A stretch of DNA of 64,000 nt. Origin: JBBSJZ01 sp041739875 (GTDB lineage Bacteria > Planctomycetota > Planctomycetia > Pirellulales > Pirellulaceae). Shown piece by piece: positions 10,125-19,127 of this stretch (its first letter is position 1; every line of letters begins with the position of its first letter). Made by a program: the position numbers and the translations under genes. The notes under the pieces were generated by a model, which saw only the letters and a program-made list of their open reading frames with translations, was not told the DNA's origin and searched no databases. The stretch spans positions 1 to 64,000 of the forward strand of contig JBGSNA010000048.1 in the NCBI GenBank assembly GCA_041739875.1. Reading direction: 5' to 3'.

Positions 10125-10363
10125 TGTGATTGCTCCGCGTATGAAATACGTCACCCAAACATTTATCTTACCGAACCACCCAGAAGGGTGCGGCTTGCAA
10201 AGTCTCGTAAAAATAGGCCTTTGCCTGGTTGCTTGATTTTCAACGACAAAAAAAACTCGCACCAATCCGCCCACCGGAGGGGTCACTGGGTGGGGCAGTG
10301 CTCTGTCGGGGCGTGTGAATGCCGGCACAGAGGCGTGCTCGGACTTGGGAAACCGGGAGCGAC

Positions 10364-10738
10364 TTAGCGCCAGTCAGGCCGTTTTTTGCGAGCGTTGGGA
10401 TGATGCCGAATGATCAAATGGGGCGCATCTCGCCCGGATAATTTCTTGCCATCGGGTCGTTCCGACCGATAGACACGCGTTGCACGAAGCTTTTTATCCT
10501 TCTCAAACAACTCGTCATCGATTTCAAATTCGACGAACATATCGATTTCAGGTCGCGAGTAAGGGTCATCGCAACGATCCCAAACGGTTCGGTGAAAGAA
10601 GACATCCTCACGGAAGTCTTCTGCGGTGATGAAACCGAACTCACCGTCTTCACGAATGAAGCGAATGCGTCCTAACCGCTTCTTTTGAACCCGAAACGGT
10701 TTCTGTGGCTGGTCGTCGTCTTGAGTTACTTTCGGCAT
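10364..10738 (-). CDS. Cold-shock-domain protein with basic tail
   Basis: The 124-residue protein contains a single cold-shock (OB-fold) domain from about residue 20 to 90. The RNA-contact motifs are visible as GEFGFITAEDF (RNP1-like) and DVFFHRTVW (RNP2-like). A short polar N-terminal extension precedes the domain, and a basic tail ending ARKKRPDWR follows, making it longer than the usual 65-70-residue Csp. It probably binds single-stranded RNA or DNA in the cytoplasm. It is a small gene between the HExxH gene and yqgE, all on the minus strand, but the gaps do not prove an operon. Confidence 0.75.
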   Translation of the reverse strand: MPKVTQDDDQPQKPFRVQKKRLGRIRFIREDGEFGFITAEDFREDVFFHRTVWDRCDDPYSRPEIDMFVEFEIDDELFEKDKKLRATRVYRSERPDGKKLSGRDAPHLIIRHHPNARKKRPDWR

Positions 10739-10784
10739 CGCATGCTTAGCGGGTTCAGAGGTGGATCGCGACTACCGAGTTTAA

Positions 10785-11384
10785 TCAGTTCACTTCCCAA
10801 GCGTTCGGATTGTCGGATGTTCCGATCCAAGTAGCCACGGATCTTGCCGTAGAGCGGTGAATTAGCCTAGGCCACATCTCGCGATCGTTGGAAAAAACAA
10901 CTTCTGCGGTGGCAGGGACAACGTGCCAAAGGCCGTCGTCCAACTCCTGTTGAAGCTCGCCTTCTTTCCAGCCCAAGTGACCAATGATGAGCCGCATCGG
11001 CCCATTAGGTTGCGACACGAGTCCTTCAAGGTGGTGTTTCTGAGCGGCCACGTAGATACCGGGACCCGTTTCAGCTTCTGCGAACTTACTAACGCTATGG
11101 ATCGCCACCACCGGTCCCGACAGTGGACCGCCGAAGTGGACAGTACCCATACTGTTGGGCAACGGCGATTCATGCTTTGGAAGCCGACTCTTTTCAGACG
11201 AACTCGCGCCCTTGCCAAGCATCGCCAACAGGGCGTCTGGGTTCGGAGCGAGCGGACGATTGAGCATCACACCAATGGCTCCATCGCCATCGTGATGAAC
11301 GAGTAAACACACGCTATTGGAACGAACCGGGTCTTGAACCAGTGATGAAGCCACCAACAAGTTACCGGCCAAAGAGTCGATCAT
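10785..11384 (-). CDS. YqgE/AlgH (UPF0301) family protein
   Basis: The start at 11384 is preferred over the longer frame from 11417, because it has AGGA nine bases upstream and gives the family's typical N-terminus (MIDSLAGNLLVASSLVQDP). The 199-residue product shows the hallmark blocks of the family: SVCLLVHHDGDGAIGVMLNRPL, then VHFGGPLSGPV, and LIIGHLGWKEGELQQELDDGLW near the C-terminus. The fold is known; the molecular function is not, apart from a reported regulatory link to alginate in Pseudomonas. The protein is cytoplasmic with no signal peptide. I am sure of the family and cannot say more about its role here. Confidence 0.9.
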   Translation of the reverse strand: MIDSLAGNLLVASSLVQDPVRSNSVCLLVHHDGDGAIGVMLNRPLAPNPDALLAMLGKGASSSEKSRLPKHESPLPNSMGTVHFGGPLSGPVVAIHSVSKFAEAETGPGIYVAAQKHHLEGLVSQPNGPMRLIIGHLGWKEGELQQELDDGLWHVVPATAEVVFSNDREMWPRLIHRSTARSVATWIGTSDNPNAWEVN

Positions 11385-11505
11385 TGATTGTCCTAGTAAA
11401 CACAAACACACTGCCACACTGGCAGTAAGTATTTCGCCACAGACTTGTAAGGCAAGCGGCGCGCCAATTTGCCTTCATCTAGTTCGGATTCTACTGACTC
11501 GACGA

Positions 11506-14094
11506 TCAAAGCATGTCGATCGGATCGATATCGACGACATACTGGATATCGTCTTTCTCCGGGATCACAAAGTGATCCGTTGCTCGACGGATGGTCTCGC
11601 CCAGCGGTCCAGCCTGTGGCGATTGGAGCAGGACGTGAAAGCGATATTTGCCTCGCAACTTGGCAAACGGTGGTGGAGCAGGGCCCAAGATGCGGACCTC
11701 TGCACCCAAAGTCGTTCGGGCCGCCTCCAACCGCGTGACAAAGTTCGCTGCGGTCGCTTCAGTCAATTCCTCCGTCGGACCGCGAAAGATGATTCTCGCG
11801 ACGCTTCCAAGCGGCGGGTAGCGGAACTTTTCCCGATTGACCATCTCGTCTTCAGCGAAACGGGTGTAGTCGTGATGCGAAGCGGCTTGGATCGCCGGGT
11901 GCTCGGGAGAGAAGGTCTGCACGATCACCCGACCGCCGCGATCGCCACGACCTGTCCGGCCAGCCACTTGCGTCACCAACTGGAACGTCCGCTCCGAAGC
12001 CCGAAAATCAGGGAAGTGCAGGGCGGAGTCCGCGTTGATCACACCCACGAGTAGCACGTTCGGAAAGTCCAACCCTTTCGCGATCATTTGGGTGCCCAAC
12101 AAGATATCGACCTCGCCAGCACGAAACGCCGCCAGCACGCGTTGGTGACTGCCGGGTCGTTTCATCGTGTCGCTATCCATTCTCGCAATCACCGCTTTGG
12201 GAAAACGCGACTTCACTTCATCCTCAAGCCGCTGTGTACCAAGGCCGCTGTAACGGATCCCGTCGAACCGACACATCGGACACCATGGTGGCGTAGGAAT
12301 CGTGAAATCACAAAAGTGACAAACGGCCTTTCCTCCGTCACGGTGGTGCGTGAGCGGCATGTCACAATCCGGACAAGCCACAACATGACCGCACGAGGGA
12401 CACTGGATCGATGTGGCAAAGCCTCGTCGGTTGAGCAGAAGTATCGTCTGGCCTTTCTCAGCCAACGTCTCGTTGATGGCGGTATGCAGCGGACGACTGA
12501 TCGAACCGCCCGTGCGATCATCACGAACTCGCAAGTCAACCAATTGCACATCGGGCATGGCTCGATTCTCGATGCGACTATTCATACGAATCAACTGTGC
12601 ATGACCCGTCCGACTGGCGTACCACGACTCGAGCGATGGCGTTGCACTTCCAAGAATCAACGGGATTTTAAGAGACATCGCGCGTGCGTGCGCGACGCGT
12701 CGAGCGTGATATCGTGGCTGGGTATCCTGTTTAAATGACGCATCGTGCTCTTCATCGATCACGATCAAGCCAAGGCGGGGCAGGGGGGCAAAGATGGCGC
12801 TGCGGGGACCGATCACCACTTGGACTTCGCCGTCGCGAATCCGTCGCCACTGGAAATGTCTCTCTGCAGGCGTCATTTGGCTGTGAAGCACAGCCACGTT
12901 CTCAAAACGACGCTCAAAGCGTCCGCGAGTCTGGGGCGTGAGACTAATTTCGGGAACCAAGACGATCGCGCTGCGACCAAACTTGACCACGTGCTCGATC
13001 GCTTGAATGTAGACCTCTGTCTTACCACTGCCTGTGACACCATGCAGCAATAACGCGCTGCCGGTCCCAGCATCAATCGCGGCGTCGATCTTCGCGAGGG
13101 CTTCGAGCTGCTCTTGGGTGAGCTCGTGTTTTGAATTGATTTCACCATCGCCAGTTTGCCAACGCAATGTGGTCGTGGACGAACTCATCTCACGACGCTG
13201 CTCCGGCATCAACAGTTGTCTTTTTCGCAGCCGACGAATCGGGTCCTCAGTACACTCCGCTCGAATCATCAACTCGGCCGCGGTGAGCGGTTGCTTGTGC
13301 TCAATCGCAAGCTGCATCACGGCACGTTGTTTGGCTGGCAACGTTTGCAGTGTTTCTTCATCAAACGCGTTCGCATTCACATGCAAGTACGTTCGCATTC
13401 GAGTTCCCGCGTCCCCGCGAACGCTCGATGGAACAATCGCATCAAACACATGTCCAACGGGCGTTTGGTAATAGTGGCTCATCCAAAGCACCAGCCGCAC
13501 CAACGATGCATCACAAAGCGGCTCGTCATCGACGAGCTCCGCAATCGGACGCAGACCCGGCTTCGACTTGGCGTCAAGCGTCGTCGCTATGCACCAGCCT
13601 GGCATCAGCTTCTTTCGACGCCCCAAAGGAACCCGAACCCGCATTCCCGGCTCCAATTGGTCCCGCATCTCAGACGGGATTTCATAGTCGTACGGTCCAT
13701 GCGGGGCCTCGCTGAAAACGATTTGGGCAGTCGCAGTGTCCTCCCCCTGTGCGATTTCCCACGGCGGCGGTTGGGTCTCAAACAATTCAATTTGCTGGGA
13801 TCGGCTCCCATCTGTGTCCATAACGAACGGCTGCAGTGGATCGTCCGGTGTCTCGGCAGCCAAAACTTGTTGCACTTTTGCGTCGCTTTGAGGCGGCGCG
13901 GGTGCTCGCGCCGGCATAGATGACGGCACAGCTGACGGCTCGAGCGGTCGACGTGGATCGCTGGAAGGCATAAAACAATCGTTCACAGGCAAAGTTGGCG
14001 AAATTGAGTCGTGACTAGTCACCATAGTCTTTTTCTCGAAGCGATGAATGTGGATGCCGTGCGTCACCATCCATTGTCGGGGCAAGTTTGACAC
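11506..14094 (-). CDS. priA: Primosomal protein N' (replication restart helicase PriA)
   Basis: PriA is a 3'-to-5' helicase that recognises stalled replication forks and starts reloading of the replicative helicase. The N-terminal DNA-binding domain begins at IVFSEAPHGPYDYEIP. The helicase core follows with Walker A GVTGSGKTEVY (about residue 350), Walker B VIDEEHDASFKQ and later motifs LLNRRGFA and GRTGRGDRGGRV. Between the helicase lobes lies the zinc-binding insert with CPSCGHVVACPDC, then CHFC and CPMC. The reading frame gives 862 residues, more than the usual approximately 730, because of about 120 extra N-terminal residues rich in Pro and Ala. GTG 14094, ATG 14070, ATG 14025 and ATG 13971 are all possible starts, and none has a strong ribosome site. 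The gene diverges from nadD. Confidence 0.93.
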   Translation of the reverse strand: MSNLPRQWMVTHGIHIHRFEKKTMVTSHDSISPTLPVNDCFMPSSDPRRPLEPSAVPSSMPARAPAPPQSDAKVQQVLAAETPDDPLQPFVMDTDGSRSQQIELFETQPPPWEIAQGEDTATAQIVFSEAPHGPYDYEIPSEMRDQLEPGMRVRVPLGRRKKLMPGWCIATTLDAKSKPGLRPIAELVDDEPLCDASLVRLVLWMSHYYQTPVGHVFDAIVPSSVRGDAGTRMRTYLHVNANAFDEETLQTLPAKQRAVMQLAIEHKQPLTAAELMIRAECTEDPIRRLRKRQLLMPEQRREMSSSTTTLRWQTGDGEINSKHELTQEQLEALAKIDAAIDAGTGSALLLHGVTGSGKTEVYIQAIEHVVKFGRSAIVLVPEISLTPQTRGRFERRFENVAVLHSQMTPAERHFQWRRIRDGEVQVVIGPRSAIFAPLPRLGLIVIDEEHDASFKQDTQPRYHARRVAHARAMSLKIPLILGSATPSLESWYASRTGHAQLIRMNSRIENRAMPDVQLVDLRVRDDRTGGSISRPLHTAINETLAEKGQTILLLNRRGFATSIQCPSCGHVVACPDCDMPLTHHRDGGKAVCHFCDFTIPTPPWCPMCRFDGIRYSGLGTQRLEDEVKSRFPKAVIARMDSDTMKRPGSHQRVLAAFRAGEVDILLGTQMIAKGLDFPNVLLVGVINADSALHFPDFRASERTFQLVTQVAGRTGRGDRGGRVIVQTFSPEHPAIQAASHHDYTRFAEDEMVNREKFRYPPLGSVARIIFRGPTEELTEATAANFVTRLEAARTTLGAEVRILGPAPPPFAKLRGKYRFHVLLQSPQAGPLGETIRRATDHFVIPEKDDIQYVVDIDPIDML

Positions 14095-14139
14095 GTCAGG
14101 TCACCGGACGAGAACTTTTTAATTTTTTTGAGGTTGAGT

Positions 14140-14751
14140 GTGCGAATCGGCGTCTTTGGCGGATCTTTTGATCCTGTGCATTTTGGCCATCTCTGGATCG
14201 CTGAATCCGCCGCAGAGGTTCTGGGGCTGGACCAAGTCCGCTGGATTCCAGCAGCAACCTCCCCACTGAAACCGCACGGCCCGCAGGCCACTGCGGAAAT
14301 CCGAGTCCAAATGCTTCGTTTGGCATTAGCGGGCTCGTCCCTTCATGTGCTCGACGTGCAAGAAGTCACGCGAGGAGAGATTAGCTACACCGTCGATACG
14401 CTTCAGTCTCTGCGAAATGAGTTTCCCGACGACGAGTTGTTTCTCCTCATCGGCAGCGATTCGCTAGCGACTTTGGACCGGTGGCATTTGCCCGCAAAGA
14501 TCCTCTCGCTGGCGAAACTAGCTGTGATCCAACGGGCTGCGGATCCTGCGATCGATTGGACCGTGCTTGATCGAGTGCTCGGCATCGAACGACGCGACGC
14601 CGAGTCACAATTTGCTGTCACGGTTCCGCAAATCGAAATCTCAAGCGGCGAGATGCGAAAGCGAATTCGCACCGGGCGATCGATCCGCTATCGCACGCCC
14701 CGTGCCGTTGAATCGCTGATCGTCGCCGAGAATCTGTACCGCGACCGATGA
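14140..14751 (+). CDS. nadD: Nicotinate-nucleotide adenylyltransferase
   Basis: NadD joins nicotinate mononucleotide and ATP into deamido-NAD during NAD synthesis. The nucleotidyltransferase motif GVFGGSFDPVHFGHL sits at the extreme N-terminus. The C-terminal ISSGEMRKRI block is the ISSTxIR signature of the family. At 203 residues it has normal length. The frame is open from TTG 14128, but GTG 14140 is preferred because GAGG lies six bases upstream and it places the GGSFDP motif at the usual distance from the start. It diverges from priA, with a short A/T-rich spacer that would hold the promoters of both genes. Confidence 0.92.
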   Translation: MRIGVFGGSFDPVHFGHLWIAESAAEVLGLDQVRWIPAATSPLKPHGPQATAEIRVQMLRLALAGSSLHVLDVQEVTRGEISYTVDTLQSLRNEFPDDELFLLIGSDSLATLDRWHLPAKILSLAKLAVIQRAADPAIDWTVLDRVLGIERRDAESQFAVTVPQIEISSGEMRKRIRTGRSIRYRTPRAVESLIVAENLYRDR

Positions 14752-14764
14752 CCTGAACGATCAA

Positions 14765-14810
14765 CGTGAGCGGGGTGTGCGTGAACAAGATGTTCGTGAG
14801 CGGGGTGTGC
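14765..14810. repeat. Pair of 16-bp direct repeats downstream of nadD
   Basis: The 16-mer CGTGAGCGGGGTGTGC occurs at 14765-14780 and again, identical, at 14795-14810, a 30-bp period. It lies just after the nadD stop in a 190-bp stretch without a gene. The rest of that stretch (to 14942) shows nothing recognisable. The role is unknown; it could be a small remnant repeat or a binding-site pair. Confidence 0.6.
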
Positions 14811-14942
14811 CACTCAACGCCGAAATTTGTGGTCGGCAAACAATGTTGATGGTGCAGTCTCGGTACGATTGCAACGAGGAACCCGAACCGGGCTGAACAC
14901 TACACGGCTGCAAGACAGCACGCGGTTGCACGTGGCCGCGAA

Positions 14943-15479
14943 TCACTCGGCGGAAAGCGCATCACAGATCCGCAGTGTTTCCGAGACGAGTTGGTCGACA
15001 CGAGCTTGAATTGCATCATCAGCGAGATGATTGCCTTCGAAAGCGTCGCCCGTGGCATAGATAAAACGTGGCACGATAATGCACCGAAAATCAAGCATCA
15101 GACTGTTCGCTAGCCCCATCGCCGACATATAGCTGCCCTGGCCGCCAGCCGCCAACATCATGGAGACCACTTTGCCGGTCCATGCGCGTCCAGTGAGTTC
15201 GACAGCATTTTTGGCGGCGGCGTTGACGTCGTAGTTATAGACGGGCGAAGCAACAAGGATACCCTTCGCCTCGCGGATGAGCCGCCCCAATTCAACCACG
15301 TTGGGATGTGAGTAAGCCGACAGACCGTCACAGGGCGGCAAGGGCGAAGCGGCTAAGTCGAAAAACACACTCTCGCGGCCCATTTCAACCAATCGGTCAT
15401 AACAAGCCGTTGCGAGAATCCGACTACGGCTATCCGGGTGTAAACTGGAGCTGAGGACCAAAAACATTGCGAGGCTCAT
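14943..15479 (-). CDS. NADPH-dependent FMN reductase family (flavodoxin fold)
   Basis: The 178-residue protein has the flavodoxin-like fold of the FMN_red family: an N-terminal beta strand and phosphate loop (FLVLSSSLHPDSRSRILA), the middle block GILVASPVYNYDVNAAAKNAVE that contacts the flavin, and VSMMLAAGGQGSYMSA in the third loop. Such enzymes reduce FMN or quinones with NAD(P)H; some are azo- or chromate reductases. ATG 15479 and ATG 15467 are both usable starts; the second places the phosphate loop closer to the usual N-terminus. It is monocistronic in appearance. Confidence 0.85.
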   Translation of the reverse strand: MSLAMFLVLSSSLHPDSRSRILATACYDRLVEMGRESVFFDLAASPLPPCDGLSAYSHPNVVELGRLIREAKGILVASPVYNYDVNAAAKNAVELTGRAWTGKVVSMMLAAGGQGSYMSAMGLANSLMLDFRCIIVPRFIYATGDAFEGNHLADDAIQARVDQLVSETLRICDALSAE

Positions 15480-15564
15480 TTCGACGAATCAGTTTGGATC
15501 GAACCTAGCGAAGTAGGCGCGATCGTGTGTTCCCAAATCGTCGCAAAAGCCATAGCGTCTGTCG

Positions 15565-15601
15565 AGGATGGTGCTGGCCAAGCAGGATGGTGTTGGCCAA
15601 G
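15565..15601. repeat. Near-identical 18-bp tandem repeat
   Basis: AGGATGGTGCTGGCCAAG at 15565-15582 is repeated with one change (T for C) at 15584-15601, a 19-bp period. It sits in the gap between the FMN reductase gene and the next minus-strand gene. No function is suggested. Confidence 0.5.
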
Positions 15602-15615
15602 GACGCGAACGTCAC

Positions 15616-16320
15616 TTACCAACAATCAGCGGCGCTGCCGTCTTCGAGACCAAAACGATTTCGAATCACATTGAACTGGTCAAAGTACTTTTCGCTGCTG
15701 CTGTGCACGTGTTCGGCCTCGGTGATGAAGCGAATCGATGGATCTGGATAGACATCGTTTTCGATCAAGATCGTCTCGAACGGCTTGAGTGGCTGGCCAT
15801 ACATGACAAGCATCTTGTGTTCATCGAGTTGTACTTCTTGGCGTTTGGATGGATTGATCACGGCAACGCCGGTACAGCCGTCATTGACGATCAAGTCTTC
15901 ATACTCCAGTAGCAAACTCTTGAGCACTGGCATGTCGATGTGTTCGCGATACAAGTCTTCGTGTCGCGGACCCGATTGATGACTGGTCTCGAGTACCACA
16001 TCCACGACGTCACCGAGAGGCTCGATGAGCTCAAGGAAAATATCGAACAGCTGGCGACGACTTGCCGCCGCCATAATGACCGGAATACTCTCACCAGAAG
16101 TTTCGTCCACATATTCGTCGTGGCGAAAACCTTGGCGTGGAACGATCTGCAGATCATAGGACGGACGCACAGCATCCGTTAGCTCAAAGGCACCATAGGT
16201 CTTGATCCCCATGTGTGTTTGGAGTTCTTCGTCGGTCAACGACTCGAAACTGCCCGCGGCGAGCTGGCGAACGGTCTCTTCAGTTGGGTTACCGCGAAGG
16301 ATTTTCTTGAGAAAGCCCAT
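15616..16320 (-). CDS. Conserved-looking hypothetical protein
   Basis: I do not recognise this 234-residue protein. It has no signal peptide or membrane helix, is acidic, and looks like a soluble alpha/beta protein. Segments that look constrained include SIPVIMAAASRRQLFDIFLE and EYEDLIVNDGCTGVAVINP. The start ATG at 16320 is followed by MGFLKKILRG, with a GAG-type ribosome site nearby. Coding is supported by length, consistent composition with the neighbours, and absence of a better frame on the opposite strand. Confidence 0.7.
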   Translation of the reverse strand: MGFLKKILRGNPTEETVRQLAAGSFESLTDEELQTHMGIKTYGAFELTDAVRPSYDLQIVPRQGFRHDEYVDETSGESIPVIMAAASRRQLFDIFLELIEPLGDVVDVVLETSHQSGPRHEDLYREHIDMPVLKSLLLEYEDLIVNDGCTGVAVINPSKRQEVQLDEHKMLVMYGQPLKPFETILIENDVYPDPSIRFITEAEHVHSSSEKYFDQFNVIRNRFGLEDGSAADCW

Positions 16321-16790
16321 GAGCGAATCTCGGTCTCGTGCTGGAAAGGTGGGGTGATCAATTTCAGTTAGGCCGATGCCTTGAGACTTTGCTTAAAATC
16401 TCGATTACACCCAACGTTAGGTCACCGAAGAATCGCAGGCCGCGCCGACCTAGCGCCCTACAAGTTTCCTGAGCAAAAGCACAGTCACAGCTTGCTACAG
16501 TCGCCCTAATCCGCATTTCCGTTAGATTCCGAGCAACAAGACACCGTCCCACAACGTCCTAGACGAACAGGCCCTGAGCCCCAGCATGATTGCCGGATAT
16601 AATTGCAAATCCAGCGTTTAGCGAGCGTTTTTGAGGACATTTGACGTCGCAACCTTGTCGATCCAGCGTCCGACTTCCTTGGAAGCGGGTGGCTCGATGC
16701 AGTGTTGACGAACATTCAACCCGGTTCCTCAATCTCGTTCAATTCACACTTCGAGCTGGAAAAAATCCCAAGTGACGTCCAATTGGTTAC
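16321..16790. other. Intergenic stretch without a recognised gene
   Basis: These 470 bases separate two divergently transcribed genes and must contain both promoters. I see no convincing open frame, hairpin terminator, RNA gene or repeat. The base just before the ATG at 16791 shows no clear ribosome-binding site. Confidence 0.5.
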
Positions 16791-18446
16791 ATGAATTTGC
16801 CTCGCCCGTTGTCGATTCTCCTACTCGCCAGCATCGGTTTGCATGCTGGCTGTGACATACCCCAACGTCCGTCGCTGTCCGAGCGGTTGGAGCGGCCGCG
16901 ATATGCCTCCGAGGAGCGATATGCCTCCGAGGAACTGGCATCGCTAGGAAAAACTCAAACGGATGCCATCCCAGTTGCTCCCACGTTCGAGCCGCCTGAA
17001 GCACCGCTGGCAACTGACTGGGAAACCTGGAACGCCTACTACAGTGATGGAAAGCACATTGGGTTCGGGCATATCACCGCCAAGCGACTGAGCGGCGCCG
17101 ACGATGCAGATGTCCAATACACGATTGACGACCAACTTCGACTAAGCGTTGGCCAGTCGACGGTTAAACAAGTGCTGCACCACGAAAGCATCGAAAGTTC
17201 AACCGGACAGCTCAAAGGATTCAAGGCCAGCCAGTGCATTGGTCCACTTGCGACTCACTTCACCGCCTCCATCGAGAACGACGAGCTAATAATCGTAACT
17301 CGACGGGGGATCATCGAATCCAAGCAAACCATCCAATGGGAACCCTCTTATCGAGGCTTGGTCGCTGTTGAACAGTCGCTCAAACGCTCGCCGATGAAGA
17401 CCGGCGAAGTTCGGTTGCTCCAAACGTTGTTACCCGTTCAACACCGAATCGCCACCGTTCGACTCGTTGGCGGTACGAAAGCGTCGGCGCCGCTCTTAGG
17501 AGGCCAATCGAGGGAACTGCTGGAGACCTCTGGACAAATCTCCGTCGGCGAAAAGCAATCGGACATTGTCCTTTGGACCGACGACTCGGGGACAATGCTC
17601 AAAAGCTATACGGAAGCTCTGGGGCTATTGGCCTTCCGCACCGACGAAGCAACAGCAACCGCAAATGTTCAACCAAAGTCAGACCAAGTCTCGGGAGTTA
17701 CCCTGCCTGTTTCTGGAAACATTGAACGGCCAAACGACGCCAAGCGAACCGCATTCATTGTTAAGGAATCCAAGCCCAGCAGAACAAGAACTCCTCCCAC
17801 AGCTATTTCAACGCTTGAAATTGCGACAGTTCCCGGACAAGCCCAGCGAAGAATCTCCGACGATACCGTGCAGGTCTTGGTCAGCTTTGATTTAGCAGCG
17901 AACGTGCCCAACTTCGTGACCGCAGAGCTGGCGGTTTCGGATTCAGACACTCGTGCCAGCACGTTGATCGATTTCCAGTCAGCCTTGGTGAGACGTTTTC
18001 AGTCCGCCGCAGCGATATCTGGACTGAACGATCGAGAGACGGCTCTCGAGATGGCGCGCACGGTGAAAGGAGTCCTTGAGAGATCACAACAATGCATGGG
18101 ACTTACGAAAGCGTCCGAAGTGGCCCAGGCTGGCGTAGCGGACTCAACAGGACACGCGGTGTTGCTGGCGGCGTTGCTGCGAGCAAGCAAAATCCCAGCT
18201 CGCGTCGTCGGAGGTTTGGTATTCGACGACGCGACGTCAAAGACGATGCAGTACCACGCTTGGACACTGGCTTACGTGAATGACACTTGGCTCCCCCTCG
18301 ATGCAACACTGGGCAGTGAAGCACCATCCAACCGAATCGCGTTGATGCATAGCGACTTCAACGAGAACAACGCTGAGGCAGATGTCCTTGCGCTGATACG
18401 AAAAATTGGCGAGCTACAAATCGAGATCGCGCGCTCTCAATACTAA
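16791..18446 (+). CDS. Exported transglutaminase-fold protein, probable pseudoenzyme
   Basis: The 551-residue product starts with a signal sequence ending near GLHAGCDIPQ, an imperfect lipobox. The C-terminal region about 400-510 matches the transglutaminase-like core: DSTGHAVLLAALLRASKIPARVVGG, then YHAWTLAYV and WLPLDATLG. Homologous enzymes use Cys, His and Asp. His489 and Asp504 are in place, but the residue at the Cys position reads Ser452 (ADSTGHA where GDCxxHA is usual). Unless this Ser is functional, the protein is a binding or scaffold version. The middle (about 70-390) has alternating beta-rich sequence of unknown type. An 18-bp in-frame tandem duplication near residue 37-48 encodes RYASEE twice. 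Confidence 0.72.
   Translation: MNLPRPLSILLLASIGLHAGCDIPQRPSLSERLERPRYASEERYASEELASLGKTQTDAIPVAPTFEPPEAPLATDWETWNAYYSDGKHIGFGHITAKRLSGADDADVQYTIDDQLRLSVGQSTVKQVLHHESIESSTGQLKGFKASQCIGPLATHFTASIENDELIIVTRRGIIESKQTIQWEPSYRGLVAVEQSLKRSPMKTGEVRLLQTLLPVQHRIATVRLVGGTKASAPLLGGQSRELLETSGQISVGEKQSDIVLWTDDSGTMLKSYTEALGLLAFRTDEATATANVQPKSDQVSGVTLPVSGNIERPNDAKRTAFIVKESKPSRTRTPPTAISTLEIATVPGQAQRRISDDTVQVLVSFDLAANVPNFVTAELAVSDSDTRASTLIDFQSALVRRFQSAAAISGLNDRETALEMARTVKGVLERSQQCMGLTKASEVAQAGVADSTGHAVLLAALLRASKIPARVVGGLVFDDATSKTMQYHAWTLAYVNDTWLPLDATLGSEAPSNRIALMHSDFNENNAEADVLALIRKIGELQIEIARSQY
16899..16934. repeat. 18-bp in-frame tandem duplication
   Basis: CGATATGCCTCCGAGGAG (16899-16916) is followed directly by a copy differing only in the last base (16917-16934). 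It inserts a second RYASEE into the linker after the export signal of the transglutaminase-fold protein. It is probably a replication-slippage product. Confidence 0.85.
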
Positions 18447-18522
18447 AACTCGAATGAAAACGCGAACCGCACAGACGCGTCAATTCATGGTTGTGGTGCG
18501 AATGCTGTCGAGAAACTAGCGT

Positions 18523-18966
18523 TTAGAGCTGCCAGTGCTCCTGAATGGCCGCAAGCAACGGGTCAATTGTCTGGGTCTGGATTGCGTGCGGTGGATTCCA
18601 ATCAAACCAAGCAAATCCATCGTGCTCGGTCAGCGTCAACGCAGGAATCGACTCCAAGTACCCCAAGTAGTATCGCACGACTTTGTTGAAGACGCGTGCA
18701 CCGGTGCTGCGATACGTTACGGGATACTTCATCTCAAACAGAAAATCTTCGTCAATCGCAATGCTCACCGGCGGAATCCCGGTTTCCTCTTCCGTTTCTC
18801 GCATCGCCGCTTCAAGATACGACTCGCCCTCTTCGCAATGCCCTTTCGGCAAATCCCAACGCTTGGGGTGTCGAAGCAGCAGAAATTTTGTGGACGGCTC
18901 GCGGCAGACCAACAACATACCAGCAGCTCGAACGGTTGAATCGTTGGCGTCAGTTGGTGCAGGCAA
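18523..18966 (-). CDS. Nudix hydrolase, Ap4A-hydrolase-like
   Basis: The 147-residue protein has a complete Nudix box, GHCEEGESYLEAAMRETEEE followed by TGI, matching Gx5Ex7REUxEExGU. The preceding KRWDLPKGH is typical of the diadenosine-tetraphosphate (Ap4A) hydrolase group, which clears dinucleoside polyphosphates. A TTG at 18966 with AGGAC at the right distance is the likely start; ATG 18918 is the alternative. Substrate choice within Nudix enzymes cannot be fixed from sequence alone. Confidence 0.85.
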   Translation of the reverse strand: MPAPTDANDSTVRAAGMLLVCREPSTKFLLLRHPKRWDLPKGHCEEGESYLEAAMRETEEETGIPPVSIAIDEDFLFEMKYPVTYRSTGARVFNKVVRYYLGYLESIPALTLTEHDGFAWFDWNPPHAIQTQTIDPLLAAIQEHWQL

Positions 18967-19127
18967 CGAACTGTCCTGAAAAAGAGTTGGCGATAAAAGG
19001 AAGCTAATGCGACAAGTTTTCTGAAGACGACTTGCCGACGATTGCCAACACTCTACAAAAGTGGAGGCAAAAATCGATCACCCTTGGTTCCATCCGAATT
19101 TTAACCAGCCAACTGAAAACACCGCTC

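Noticed and set aside
14128..14139. TTG starts for nadD
   Set aside because: The GTG at 14140 has a GAGG ribosome site and fits the family's short N-terminus.
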